A stretch of 64,000 nt of DNA from Streptomyces sp. P3 (GCF_003032475.1 NZ_CP028369.1:1922001-1986000); one strand, 5' to 3'; shown: positions 1-9,255, numbered from the stretch's first letter. The notes: generated from the sequence alone by a model not told the origin. Translations and numbers: made by a program.

Positions 1-420
1 TTCCGGTTCGGCGACCCGGACCTTGATCTTCAGTGCCTCGACGTCGATGTCCCGGCGCCGGAGACCGGCCAGCTCCTCGGGGCGCAACGGACCGTATGCG
101 CCGAGGTAGACCATGAGTCGCCAGCGAAGGCCGATGTGGTCGGCAAGGGCGTCGACCTGGGCGACGGTGGCGATACGACGCTCCGCCGCCTTTTCCTTTC
201 CGGCACCCTTGATCCGGCAGGGGTTGCGCTTGATCAGGTCGTCGTCCACGGCCGTCTCCATGACACTTTTCAGGAGGCGGTAGGCCTTTGCGGTCGTGGT
301 CTTGGCTTTGGTCGTGCGGAGGCGTTCGGCGCGCCATTCACGGACGAGGGGCGCGGTGATCTCGTCGAGGTCCGATTCCCCGAAGGTGGGAAGGACGTGG
401 TCCTTGCGCGGGGACGCCTC
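1..420 (-). pseudogene. Tyrosine recombinase (integrase) remnant, headless and cut by window edge
   Basis: Reading the minus strand from about 420 down to 1 gives an integrase-like frame. It starts near KDHVLPTFGESDLDE, passes APLVREWRAERL, AKAYRLLKSVMETAV and KRNPCRIKGAGKEKAAERR, and reaches AYGPLRPEELAGLRRRDID. This is the core-binding domain plus the first catalytic block of Streptomyces element integrases. The Arg in PLRPEEL would be the first catalytic Arg of the R-HxxR-Y set. About 80 N-terminal residues and any start are missing. The frame runs directly out of excisionase sequence in a different frame, so a deletion has fused the two genes. The remainder lies beyond the window edge. 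The part seen looks non-functional. Confidence 0.8.
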
Positions 421-595
421 AGCGGCTCCACCGTGCGGGACCGGATGAACTCCGCGACCGCGCTCTCGGGGATACGGACATGCCGGCCGACCTTCACGTA
501 CCGAATCCGCCGCTCCTCGATCAGTCGCCGGGGAAAGCGGGCGGCGTACCGAGCAGCTCGGCGACCTGGTCGACGGACAGATAGCGATCGGTCAT
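405..595 (-). pseudogene. Excisionase / MerR-like HTH protein (Xis) remnant, frameshifted
   Basis: An ATG at 595 begins MTDRYLSVDQVAELLGT, the usual start of the small helix-turn-helix excisionase that precedes integrases in actinomycete elements. The frame then hits a stop near 522. The expected continuation (FPRRLIEERRIRYVKVGRH, then VRIPESAVAEFI) is present in the next frame. One base is therefore missing near 541. The tail (VEPLRRPRAR) runs into the integrase remnant in yet another frame. A working Xis would bend att DNA and direct excision, and this copy cannot be translated whole. A sequencing indel could explain the first frameshift but not the fusion. Confidence 0.75.
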
Positions 596-650
596 CGGGT
601 CGGTTCTCCTTCCGTTCCTGGGGCGGGTTCGAGGGACGCGGGTGGGCCGG

Positions 651-1640
651 TCAGTAACGGCGGCGGCGGAGAGGCTCCGGCCGGGCCGCCGACTCGAGAG
701 GCGCGAGGCCCTCCAGGAGCCGTCGGTAGGCGTCCGGGTCCCGCTCGAAGTCCGTCCCGGATGCGAGGGCGGCCCGGTCGGCGTCCTGCCCCCGGAGCAG
801 GTCGACCGATGCCTGCGCGAACCGCTCCCACAGACCGTGCCGTTCGGCGTCGGCCACCAGCCGGCGCAGCTCGGTGACCGCCACCTCGGCGTCAGCGCGG
901 GCGGCCGGTCCGGCCTGGAGTCTGTTCCGCAGCCCGGCGGCGGGGGCCGCCTCCCTAAGCAGCGGGCGCAGCCGGTTCGCGAGGTCCCGGGCGTCCGCCG
1001 CCGCCTTGTGTGCCTGCGGCCCGGCCTCCCGCAGAACCCAAAGGGAGCGGACCAGTTCGAGGTCAGGTGCCGCGTCGAGCGACCCGTGGCGCCCGGCGTC
1101 CCGCACCGCATCCACGGCCCGCGCGTAGTCCTCGGCTGCCCACCCGGCAGCCTCGGCCAGCCGGGTCGCGCTACGCACGAGCCGCGCCTCCACACCGAGG
1201 ACCCGGGGGAGGGCGCGGAGATTGCCGCCGACCAGCCCGATCAGGATGAGCAGTACCCCCAGCAGCAGGAGGGTGTCCGAGGTGGTGAAGTCCTCCTCCG
1301 AGGAGGCTTCCAAATCGTCCAGGTCCCCCCGGTTCGGCCCTTCCGTGAACATGAACCCGGACGCCCAGCCGTAGCCCCGACTGTCCGGGTAGTTCGGCGC
1401 CTTGAGACTGTCGCTCCGGCCGGCATCGCAGTGGTACGACCCCTCCCGCGTCTTCTTCTCGTACGGGTCGCTCCACTGGACCCGGCAGGTGCCGTCAGCC
1501 TTCTCATCGACCACCGCCAAGTCGATCTGGCGCGTCGAGGGCAGCTCCGGATCCGACTCGATCGCGTATAGCCCCGCCGAACACGCGAAGAGCATGAAAC
1601 CGGCGGTCAGAACCCAGCGGAAGAAAGGTATGTGCCTCAT
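651..1640 (-). CDS. Membrane-anchored protein of unknown function
   Basis: Predicted protein of 329 residues. An N-terminal hydrophobic segment (about residues 8-27) looks like a signal anchor. A polar region of about 90 residues with two cysteines follows (TCRVQ, YHCDAG). A strong membrane segment lies around residues 123-140 (LLLLGVLLILIGLVGG). The last 190 residues are a charged, Ala/Arg/Leu-rich, probably helical cytoplasmic tail. I do not recognise the family. It lies upstream of the broken excisionase on the same strand and may be element cargo. The start ATG at 1640 precedes the hydrophobic segment, as expected. Confidence 0.6.
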   Translation of the reverse strand: MRHIPFFRWVLTAGFMLFACSAGLYAIESDPELPSTRQIDLAVVDEKADGTCRVQWSDPYEKKTREGSYHCDAGRSDSLKAPNYPDSRGYGWASGFMFTEGPNRGDLDDLEASSEEDFTTSDTLLLLGVLLILIGLVGGNLRALPRVLGVEARLVRSATRLAEAAGWAAEDYARAVDAVRDAGRHGSLDAAPDLELVRSLWVLREAGPQAHKAAADARDLANRLRPLLREAAPAAGLRNRLQAGPAARADAEVAVTELRRLVADAERHGLWERFAQASVDLLRGQDADRAALASGTDFERDPDAYRRLLEGLAPLESAARPEPLRRRRY

Positions 1641-2015
1641 GTCGTCATCCCCCCACCGTCAGCCTCGCACGGCGCATACAGGTGAGCTAGAGGCCAGCTC
1701 CGGCAGCGTGTCTCCGCCGTCCCTGCCCGGGTCCGGCAGGGCGGCCGCGTCCGGTCCGCTTCGCTGGACCTGGCCGTCCCTTACGCCGACCACTCCGTCT
1801 TTCGCGAACAGTGGCTGCCCCACCACGTGCGCACCAGAGGGACTCCGATTCGTCCAGCAAGCACGGACCCAAGCAACCCGCACAGCCCATGGATCGAACT
1901 CCTAAAGCGGCTGTCGATTGCCTCCGCATGCTTCGGTGGAACCGCAGTCGGTCGCTGGCAGCATCCCTCCACGCCGTTGCCGGTTTGGTTCCCCACATCA
2001 GGTGGAGGAACGATC
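1641..2015. other. Intergenic, nothing recognised
   Basis: About 375 bases between the membrane protein and the next plus-strand gene. No coding frame here has convincing codon usage, and no repeat or hairpin stands out. It presumably holds divergent promoters. Confidence 0.4.
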
Positions 2016-2372
2016 ATGGGGGTCATGGTGTCAAGCATCGTCGTTCAATACACCGATCTGCTGCGGACCAGCGACTACGACCTATGGAGCCGGTTGCGGG
2101 AACTCTTGAATCGCCAGGGACTCGATCCAAACCGGACGGTCGTCGTCGACCTCTTGCAAGAAGGGCCCGATCACGAGGACGGCCAAGTCATCTCCGCAGA
2201 CGGCAGGGTGTACAGGTTCACCCTCTTCTATGACCAAGTAGCAGAACACGGCGCGGCCAGCGCCTACCTCAGCGACTGGACCGACATCACTGATTCTTGG
2301 CGCATCGGATCGCTGGCTACCCGAACAGCAGACGCCCTCGCGTGGATGTCTTCGCCCACCAAGTCGAGTTGA
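2016..2372 (+). CDS. Hypothetical protein, 118 aa
   Basis: The ATG at 2016 is preceded by GGTGGAGGAACGATC, a good ribosome site. The same frame is open further upstream but without such a site, so I chose this start. The product is soluble and acidic to neutral, with blocks such as YDLWSRLRELLNRQG, TVVVDLLQEGPDHEDGQVIS and SAYLSDWTDITDSWR. It has no signal peptide, membrane segment or metal motif. I do not recognise a family. It sits between the integrase remnants and an att-like repeat, which suggests element cargo. Base composition is less GC-rich than the core genes further right. Confidence 0.5.
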   Translation: MGVMVSSIVVQYTDLLRTSDYDLWSRLRELLNRQGLDPNRTVVVDLLQEGPDHEDGQVISADGRVYRFTLFYDQVAEHGAASAYLSDWTDITDSWRIGSLATRTADALAWMSSPTKSS

Positions 2373-2407
2373 CCACTCACGCGGGGCCGTCAGCCCTGGC
2401 CCAGTTG

Positions 2408-2545
2408 AGTGTCTAGCTGCGTGACGACGCCCACGAACAACGACGGACGAGCACGGACGTCTGCGGACTATCAGGCCAGATGAGGGCCACACCAGTGCCA
2501 GGCCGGCCCCCGCCCGAGTTGCTTCGGGACGAAGAAGTCATCACC
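2408..2545. repeat. att-adjacent direct repeat, copy 1, ending in tRNA-Pro anticodon-loop segment
   Basis: This stretch and 5463-5600 align along their length with many substitutions. Shared blocks include TGCGTGAC, ACGAACAAC, CCCCCGCCC/CCCCCACCC and TTGCTTCGGGACGA. The block at 2523-2539 (ttcgggacgaagaagtc) resembles the anticodon loop and 3' anticodon stem of tRNA-Pro(CGG), where actinomycete elements often integrate. I infer a decayed attachment-site scar. It is not a complete tRNA. Confidence 0.55.
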
Positions 2546-2964
2546 CAAGGTCTCACCGCCACGCTCCCGCCGGCGCGGCTTGCTCTGGTCGGCGGCGTGG
2601 CGGCGTGGCTGAGACCGGTGGGGGTGCGGCGAGACATACGCGTGCCTGATCGGTTGGCGCGCCCGCCGTCGTGGCTGACTGTCGTCGGCTGACATTCAGG
2701 CGGCCCGCATCAAAGGTGGCTGCCATCCGCCATCGGACCGGACCGTAATGATCAACCCTGGGCCGTCCCTGGGCCGTCCGACGTCCCCCGAGGTCACTCG
2801 GCGATGACCGACAGTGACAGGCGAGTACCAGCTGTCAACCCCGAAACCCCGGGTCAGGCGTCCCTGACCAAACGGGTTAACACCCGGGGATGGACCTCAC
2901 AGGCAAGATGGAGTGTTTCTTACCGCGTCCGGCTTACACATCGTCAAACAACGCAGGAGGCCTC
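2546..2964. other. Intergenic, nothing recognised
   Basis: About 420 bases between the att-like repeat and a small gene. Several short GC-rich open frames exist on both strands, but none has a ribosome site or recognisable protein features. The promoter of the gene at 2965 must lie near its right end. Confidence 0.35.
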
Positions 2965-3132
2965 ATGAGTACTGTTCACGTACGCATCGGGGACCACCGG
3001 ACCAAGTACCACACTGACGCCGACTGCCCGTCGTTGAACGGGAAGCAGGACACCTACATGGGTCAAGAGTCCATGTCCGAGGACCAGGCCAAGGAGCAAG
3101 GGCTCACAGCCTGCCAGCGCTGCAAGGGGTAG
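2965..3132 (+). CDS. Small putative metal-binding protein, 55 aa
   Basis: The ATG at 2965 follows CAGGAGGCCTC, a strong ribosome site. An upstream in-frame ATG at 2890 has no such site. The product reads MSTVHVRIGDHRTKYH and continues to a pattern H-(4)-C early and C-x2-C at the end (YHTDADCPSL and ACQRCKG). Paired cysteines with a nearby His resemble the metal-binding fold seen in Ada N-terminal-like and other small zinc-ribbon proteins. That assignment is by pattern only. The gene lies inside the left island and may be element cargo. It is convergent with the gene at 3152-3481. Confidence 0.6.
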   Translation: MSTVHVRIGDHRTKYHTDADCPSLNGKQDTYMGQESMSEDQAKEQGLTACQRCKG

Positions 3133-3151
3133 CCGTGCTAACGCACGGCGT

Positions 3152-3481
3152 TCAGGACGAAGGCGTGAAGCCGGCGGATTGGTCGAGGTGGAACGGGGAG
3201 CCCGGAGCCGTCGGAGTCCAACCCTCTCGGAGAGCAAGCTGAATGGCCTGGGCAACGCCGGACGGCAGCACCGGCGTGGCCTCGCGTCCGAACCAGTTGC
3301 TCGGATGCGGCTGGTCGGTGGTGACCACGAGCGTCTTGCCCGGGGTGTCCGCATGTTCGACCGCGAACGTGCACGACGACCAGGCCAAGCCCTGGAAGTA
3401 CGTCGGCCTGCCTCGCAGCCGCCAGCGGTAGGCCGTGCCGTCGACGACGATCCGCCGTGATCCCTTGCGGACCAGTGCCAT
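3152..3481 (-). CDS. Conserved hypothetical protein, 109 aa
   Basis: The product begins MALVRKGSRRIVVDG and has a compact alternating strand pattern (AYRWRLRGRPTYFQG, TFAVEHADTPGKTLVVTTD). A C-terminal block follows (SGVAQAIQLALREGWTP). I recall similar short proteins as common uncharacterised accessory genes in Streptomyces, but I cannot name a domain. There is no signal peptide or membrane segment. The start ATG at 3481 is preceded on the minus strand by GAAGGGGGAGCC, an acceptable ribosome site. It is convergent with the small metal-binding gene upstream and lies within the left element graveyard. Confidence 0.65.
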   Translation of the reverse strand: MALVRKGSRRIVVDGTAYRWRLRGRPTYFQGLAWSSCTFAVEHADTPGKTLVVTTDQPHPSNWFGREATPVLPSGVAQAIQLALREGWTPTAPGSPFHLDQSAGFTPSS

Positions 3482-3523
3482 GGCTCCCCCTTCAACAGCG
3501 ACGATGCTAGCGAGCCCGACCCC

Positions 3524-3546
3524 CTCCGTCTCAGTTTCCGTCTCAT
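3524..3546. repeat. Candidate integrase arm-type repeat (CGTCTCAGTTTCCGTCTCA), copy 1
   Basis: The sequence CCGTCTCAGTTTCCGTCTCA is a tandem of the motif GTCTCA spaced by GTTTCC. The same string occurs at 39179-39200 beside tRNA-Ser and at 41859-41880 beside its duplicate. Its repeated placement next to attachment sites suggests arm-type integrase binding sites. That role is inference. Confidence 0.5.
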
Positions 3547-3860
3547 TCAGCGCCGTTCACGGCCGTTCAGACGGGAGACCGTAACCCGTAGCCGCCCCCA
3601 CGACCGGCCGCCTCATGAACGCAGGTGAGCGGTTCCATCCGAGGCCCCCGAACCCACCACCGCAGTTGGAAAGCGGGCACTTACTCCCTCGGCAGTGTCG
3701 TACTCAATGCGCGGCTGGCGCTGGGAGGTCTCTCCTTGGCCATCGACGAAGCTGACCGTTGGCTAGGTCCCGAGTCGTACGCGGGCCGCCCCCAACAGAG
3801 CCGGGGATGCAGCTCGGGATTGCACCTTCCTCGTCTACGATCGCGAGTCCCGTACAGCAC
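3547..3860. other. Intergenic, nothing recognised
   Basis: About 310 bases downstream of the convergent ends of two minus-strand genes. There is no credible gene. Base composition becomes less GC-rich toward the right, into the foreign-looking membrane protein gene. Confidence 0.35.
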
Positions 3861-5162
3861 TCAGCTGTGCTTCGCGACACCACTCCCTGAATCTTTGTTT
3901 AGTGCTTTCTCTAGAGTTCCTCTGATGATGTCGCGGGTGGCGTCTCCGGTAGGTAGTACTGAGAGAACTGCGGTAGCCAATAGGAGCACGCGAATCCCGT
4001 CAGCGGAAGCACCCACTCCCGGCAATACCGGAATCACTAGCGCTGCACCAGCAAGCGCCAACGAGGGGACAGCGCTCCGGAAGGTGCGTACTGTCCGAGA
4101 TACGAGCGAAACCTCAGGTGCACCCTCAAGCAACTCATCCCAATTGCCATATGCAGCCGAGATTGCACCAGCCAACACCGCGGCGCATACGCGATCATAC
4201 TGCTCAAGAGTGTGAATCGTTGCAACATTCTTGCTGTGCTGACGAAGAGTGGCAGCAACACGCGCATGGTCATGGCGAATATGCCTCCGAAGAGACCGCT
4301 CCCTCCAATGCGCCACACGCAGAGGAACGGGGTTAAGTTCAATAATGCGCGCGGTTTCATCAATTCGGGCTCGAGCTTGCCTAAGAACGCTGGGCTTAAG
4401 GAAGTTGGGCCTGTACACGCGCAAGAGCCAAGCAAGATAATGCAGGCGCCAAACTACCTGATCAACCGGCTCCTCATACTCGATCCGGGCATGACGATCA
4501 AGAATTTGCCACAGCGCGCCTCCTAGGCGGCGTGAGGCTAACCCCAGAACGAAACCTCCACCCAGAAGAATCTGCCATCCGATTGGCCATCGCCCATAGC
4601 GAGAAGAGGCTGACAGGGCAGCCCAGGGCAGACCAACGACGGTCACGCCTATCGCGATTACCCAGCCCACCAGTTGGTGATCGAAGCCGCTCTCTGGGGC
4701 TGGACTCGGATAGAGCCGTTGCCGGAGGATTGAAAAGACAACGCGCCGACCGGACCATAAACCACCAGCCGCCACCAAAGTGATGAGCAATTCCACTTGA
4801 GCGAGTATCGACAGGCCTAAGACCTCCGACGCCTTTCCATTCACAGAAAAGCCTGAAATCTCCCCCCCATTGAGCATCCACAACAGAACAACACCGCCAC
4901 TCAAAGCAAGAATGACTGCGCCGACCATCGACAATCTGTCATGCCTTTGACGCATTCCCGCCGGCAGGAATACCCCCACGGCAGCCAATTGCACTGCCTC
5001 AATTAGACGCTCGCGATCGCAGGCATCCTGGATGGAAAGGTCCAGCGTAATGCGTCGCCGAATTTTCAGATCTTCTTCGCGAGTTTCCTTCTCGTCAACC
5101 CTTGTTTGCGGACTACTGGAAGCGAACTGGTACCAATGCCATATTCGAGAACCTACTCCCAT
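3861..5162 (-). CDS. Polytopic membrane protein of unknown function
   Basis: 433 residues from the ATG at 5162, which has GGGGGGAG just upstream. A TTG start at 5189 would add nine residues. Hydrophobic segments include VGAVILALSGGVVLLWML, ILAQVELLITLVAAGGLW, LVGWVIAIGVTVVGLPWAAL, and near the end SLALAGAALVIPVLPG and VLLLATAVLSVLPTG. Between the fourth and fifth there is a cytoplasmic stretch rich in Arg and His (residues about 230-350). Codon usage is clearly less GC-biased than the core genes (many A/T third positions), which points to recent acquisition. No family is recognised. It may be cargo of an integrative element, since att-like scars flank it at 2.5 and 5.6 kb. Confidence 0.6.
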   Translation of the reverse strand: MGVGSRIWHWYQFASSSPQTRVDEKETREEDLKIRRRITLDLSIQDACDRERLIEAVQLAAVGVFLPAGMRQRHDRLSMVGAVILALSGGVVLLWMLNGGEISGFSVNGKASEVLGLSILAQVELLITLVAAGGLWSGRRVVFSILRQRLYPSPAPESGFDHQLVGWVIAIGVTVVGLPWAALSASSRYGRWPIGWQILLGGGFVLGLASRRLGGALWQILDRHARIEYEEPVDQVVWRLHYLAWLLRVYRPNFLKPSVLRQARARIDETARIIELNPVPLRVAHWRERSLRRHIRHDHARVAATLRQHSKNVATIHTLEQYDRVCAAVLAGAISAAYGNWDELLEGAPEVSLVSRTVRTFRSAVPSLALAGAALVIPVLPGVGASADGIRVLLLATAVLSVLPTGDATRDIIRGTLEKALNKDSGSGVAKHS

Positions 5163-5462
5163 GCTCCCCCCAACACGTTCCCTACGCAACGAGCGTGTGA
5201 GGTGAAGATCCCACGCTCAGGCTGGTTCCATGCGTAATGTCGAGCTCCACCAACGTCGCACTGCGACTCAGTAGTTCCCACCCTGCGCGTCGACCGGCTA
5301 GCTGTTCTGTCAGGGAGGTTGCGGACGGGTGAGTGGAGAGGTTGAGGCTTACCAAGGGGCGCGCCACCCCGATCACCGTCGACGCGCGCGGGGATGTGGA
5401 CGTCGCCGAGAGCGCCGATCGCCTCATCCACCCGGGGAGGAGTGAAGGACCCCACCAGGTGC

Positions 5463-5600
5463 GTGTCTAACTGCGTGACAACGCCGACGAACAACAGCGG
5501 CCGCGCACGGAGGTCAGCGGACCATCAGCGCAGGTGAGCGCCAAACCAGCCCAAGGCAAAGCCCCCACCCAAGTTGCTTCGGGACGAGGAGGTCGCGAGC
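5463..5600. repeat. att-adjacent direct repeat, copy 2, ending in tRNA-Pro anticodon-loop segment
   Basis: Diverged copy of 2408-2545. The terminal block ttcgggacgaggaggtcg (5578-5595) again matches the anticodon loop (TTCGGGA) and following stem of a tRNA-Pro(CGG). The two copies bracket 3 kb of accessory genes, as expected for a decayed integrated element or two stacked insertions. Mapping is by eye. Confidence 0.55.
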
Positions 5601-6262
5601 TAAACGCCGTCGTTCTCGGCCAGCAGGCCGTCAGGACCAATGCTGTAGAAGCGCGGCGGTCCCATGGCTTCGCCAGCGCTTTGCAGTTCGGCTTGCTGCT
5701 TCGCGGGATCAGAGCCGTGTGAATCGCTTACCCAGAAGCCGTGGAGTCGGATGTGGTCCGCGTCGACGTCGTCCGCCTCTGGGCGGCCCTCTTGGACGAA
5801 GCCGCAGAGCGCTCGCAGTGCGTCTTCTCCCAGTTCCAAGGGGTGGAAGGGCAGCGGATAGGGCTCTTCGCCTTCGTCTTGCCAGGGGATGATGTCGGCT
5901 GAGCGGTCTCCGGCCCAGTAGGGCAGTTCGAATGGGAAGGGTTCGCCGATGTTCTCCATGACGCCGTCGTCCGGGGACAGGCTGAGGGACCGGACGAGCC
6001 GGCCGTCTTCCCACACGGCGAATGCAAGCCAGTCGACGACGCTGTGCATGTTGTGCAGGACGAGCCGTCGGCTGGCGCTTGCCGCCACGAGGTGCTCCGG
6101 GAGCTGTGAGGGAAGGTCGATCATGATCCCCCGATCACCGATGACCTCCACACCCGGCCACCAGGCCGCATACACCGTCCCCTCCGGGAGGTACACGCCG
6201 TCCGAGAGAACTGAGCCCTCGCACTCCTCGACCCCCCTGCCCGGGTAGAGCCGCCGCATCAT
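5600..6262 (-). CDS. DUF6928-like protein, probably lacking its N-terminus
   Basis: 220 residues. Blocks such as WWPGVEVIGDRGIMIDLPSQ, LHNMHSVVDWLAFAVWEDG, RSLSLSPDDGVMENIGEPFP and FELPYWAG match what I recall of the DUF6928 family of Streptomyces. Members I recall start about 30 residues earlier with a block like AKTGLLVYADGDVP. Here the first Met lies in RRLYPG, inside the domain. The frame is open a little further back but has no start or that block, and within 70 bases upstream there is a strong terminator. I read it as a 5'-truncated gene left at an island boundary. Function is unknown and it is possibly unexpressed. Confidence 0.6.
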   Translation of the reverse strand: MMRRLYPGRGVEECEGSVLSDGVYLPEGTVYAAWWPGVEVIGDRGIMIDLPSQLPEHLVAASASRRLVLHNMHSVVDWLAFAVWEDGRLVRSLSLSPDDGVMENIGEPFPFELPYWAGDRSADIIPWQDEGEEPYPLPFHPLELGEDALRALCGFVQEGRPEADDVDADHIRLHGFWVSDSHGSDPAKQQAELQSAGEAMGPPRFYSIGPDGLLAENDGV

Positions 6263-6329
6263 GGTGGCAGTCCCATCACGGTGCGCTGGCCGGCTTCGAG
6301 CGGTATCCCGTCGGACGGGGACTGCCTCC

Positions 6330-6368
6330 TGCCCCTGGACGAGGGTGAATCACCCTCGTCCAGGGGCA
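6330..6368 (-). terminator. Perfect hairpin, terminator of the FtsX/ABC operon
   Basis: Stems at 6330-6348 and 6350-6368 are perfectly complementary over 19 bp (CCCCTGGACGAGGGTGA and its complement). The hairpin lies 24 bases beyond the permease stop codon. It is GC-rich without a long T tract, typical of Streptomyces. It also marks the right edge of the left island. Confidence 0.8.
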
Positions 6369-6391
6369 CTGCAAGGTCGGGCAACGGAGGC

Positions 6392-9255
6392 TCAGTGCGC
6401 GGCGCGGCGGGCCAGCGCCCCGCGGGAGCGGGTCACCAGCGCGGCCAGCAGGGCGGCGCCGAGGGGCACGGCCACCAGGAGGGCGGCGAGCGTCTCCCAG
6501 GGGACGATGATCGGCACGTACGGCGGGGCGTCACCGGCGCCGCCCCAGCCGTTGTCGAGAGCCTCCTGGTAGAAGCGCATCTGCTCGCGCTCCTCGGTGA
6601 GCCGCAGCCCGACCGCGGGCAGGACACCGGCCGCCGAGCCGAGGACCACACCCATCGCGGCGACCACACCGCACTGGAAGCCGCTGAGCATGCGGCGCAC
6701 CCGGGGCGGGGCTCCGACCGCGGCGAGCGTCTTGAGATCGGCCTCCGCGTCGGCCTGGGCGAGACCGGTGGCGATGCCGGCCGCACCGATGGTGACCAGG
6801 CCGGCGAAGACGGTCAGCGCGATCAGGACGAGCCCGTTCTCGTCGACCCAGCCCTGCTCCACGGTCAACTCGACGTTGCTGCCGAGCTTGGCGATCTCGG
6901 CGTCGAGCTTCTGCCGCTGCTCGGTGCTCGGCATCCGGTCGGTGCTGAAGAAGGCGCCGAGGGGGACAGTGGTCAGCCCGGCGGCCTTGGCGGCGGCGGG
7001 ACTGAGCACGCTCTGCACTCCGTAGGAGTCGGGCGAGCCGGGCACCTGGTAGGCCGGGAAGGACTTCAGCTCGCCCGGGACCGGCTTGTTCTGCTCGACG
7101 GCGCGGTCGGCGGCCTTCGAGTCGGTGATCAGCTTGATGCCGACGGCGCCGTTCCTGTCGACCTGGGGCTTGTGGAAGCTGACGAGCTTTCCGTCGGCGA
7201 GGGCCTTGGCCGCGCCCGGGTCGTCGATGCCGAGGACCTTCAGGAGCGGGGCGTCGGCGACGAGGAGACCGCCCTCGACGTAGACGCCGTTGCCGTCGCG
7301 CGAGAGGCAGCGCCAGTCCTTGGCGAGCGCGCGCCGCTGCTCCTTGGTGTACTTCTCCGCCGGGTCGGAGCCGTCGGGGGTGCTGACCCACAGCGGGCAC
7401 TCGTTGGCCGGCGGGGTGACGACCTCGAAGCGGCCACAGCCCTCGCCCTCGCCGTACGGGGCGCAGCCGGGCTTGCCGACGGCGATCCGGAACACGTCGG
7501 CGCGGACGTCGACGGGCAGCGTCCGCTGCACGGCGTCGCGGACCGCGGGGACGTCCCGGCCGCCCTCCTCGGTGACGAGCGCGGCGCCGGCCCCGTACGG
7601 CAGGCTGGCCCGGTACTCGGCCAGACTCTGGGCGTCGCGGCTCGCGGCGTACGTCGAGACGGCGACGGTGCCCGCGACGGCGGCCAGGACGGCGGCGACA
7701 GCGGGTGCCGTACGGCCCCGGTTGCGGACGGCGTCCCGCAGGGCGAGGCGCGGCGAGAGCGGCAGCCAGCGGCTGGCCCGGCCGAACAGGCCGACCAGGG
7801 CGGGCGTCATGGCGACCACACCCAGCTCGGCGATGGCCGAGCCGCCCGCGACCAGCACGAACTGGTCGGAGACGACCGAGCCGTACAGGGCGATGGCCGC
7901 GCCGAGCAGGACAGCGCCGAAGCCGATCAGCGGCAGCACGCGGTTGCTGCGGCGCACGCCACGACGGCCGGTGAGGGAGGCCAAAACGGTCTGCCGGGAG
8001 GCGGTGACGGCCGGGATGATCGCGGCGAGCAGGCCGGTGAGAACGGCGAGCGCGGCGATGGCGAGCAGTTCCAGCGGCCTGACGGTGAAGCCGCCGAACC
8101 GCTGCCCCATGTAGTCCTCGAGGAACGGCCGGAGGGCGAAGGTCAGGATCAGGGCGAGGACGATGCCGACCAGGGCCGCCGCGACGCCGATGACCAGGCC
8201 GCCGCTCAGCACGATGGCCCGGATGTGGCTGCGGGCACCGCCGTTGGCGCCGACCAGGCCAAGCTGGCGGCGGGAACGACGGGCGCCGACGGCGAAGGCG
8301 GGACCGGCGAGCAGGCAGATCTCCAGCATCGCCAGGCCGACGACCGTGCCCACGGCGGCGAGCGCGGCGGCGTCGGCGCCCCCGCTGCTCTCGTAGGTGG
8401 CCCAGCCTTCCTTCTGGTAGAGCGGCACCTCGGAGTCGGCGGGCGGGTCGAGGACCACGACGCGCGAGGTGACCAGGACACCCTTGGCGTTGATCGCCTG
8501 GACCGTGTTCCACGTGAAACCACCGGCCTTCTTCACCAGATAGGCGGTGGAGATGTCGGGCTTCGACAGTCCGGCCTTCTCGACCGCCTTGGCGTACGGC
8601 GCGAGGAAGGCCCCCGGCAGGGCGTTGACCTGCTGTGCCGTGAGGTCGCTGGGCAACTCCTACGAACCGCTGATCACATAGGTGCGGTCGAAGCCGCGGG
8701 CGGTGAGGGTGGAGCCGACGGACAGCCCGCTGCTCTCCAGGAACCGGGTGGTCGCGGCGATCTCGTCCTTCGTCTCGGGGAAGCGGCCCTCCTGCAGCCG
8801 CATGATGCCCCGGGCGACGGGATCGACGGCGGCCAGCTCACGGACCTCGGTCTGGAGCAGACCGTGCCTGGTGGTCAGCTTGGCGCTGCCCGTGCTGTCG
8901 GTCAGCACCGTCGAACCGGCCGGGATGGTCTTGGTGACATCGGTCGGGCCGTCGGGCCAGGGCTTGCCCGGCGAGTCGTAGTCCCCGGCCGGGGTGTGCC
9001 TCTCGCCCTCGGGGTCCTGCAGGATGGCCACGCCGGCCGTTCGGGTGTCGGAGAAGCGAGCGTCGGCGGCACCCAGGGTGCGCTCCATCCGCTGCGCGGG
9101 GGTGAGTTCGGCGCTGCGCAGGGTCAGATCCAGGGCGCTCACGCCCAGGATCGGCAGCGCGATCATGGCGAGGACGAGGAAGCTGCGGCCCTTGGAGCGC
9201 CAGGCGTCACGGCGGGCGATGCGGACCGCGGCCCGCCAGGAGTGGAACCAGGTCG

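Noticed and set aside
2523..2539. tRNA-Pro gene
   Set aside because: Only the anticodon-loop segment is present and flanks do not fold into a cloverleaf.
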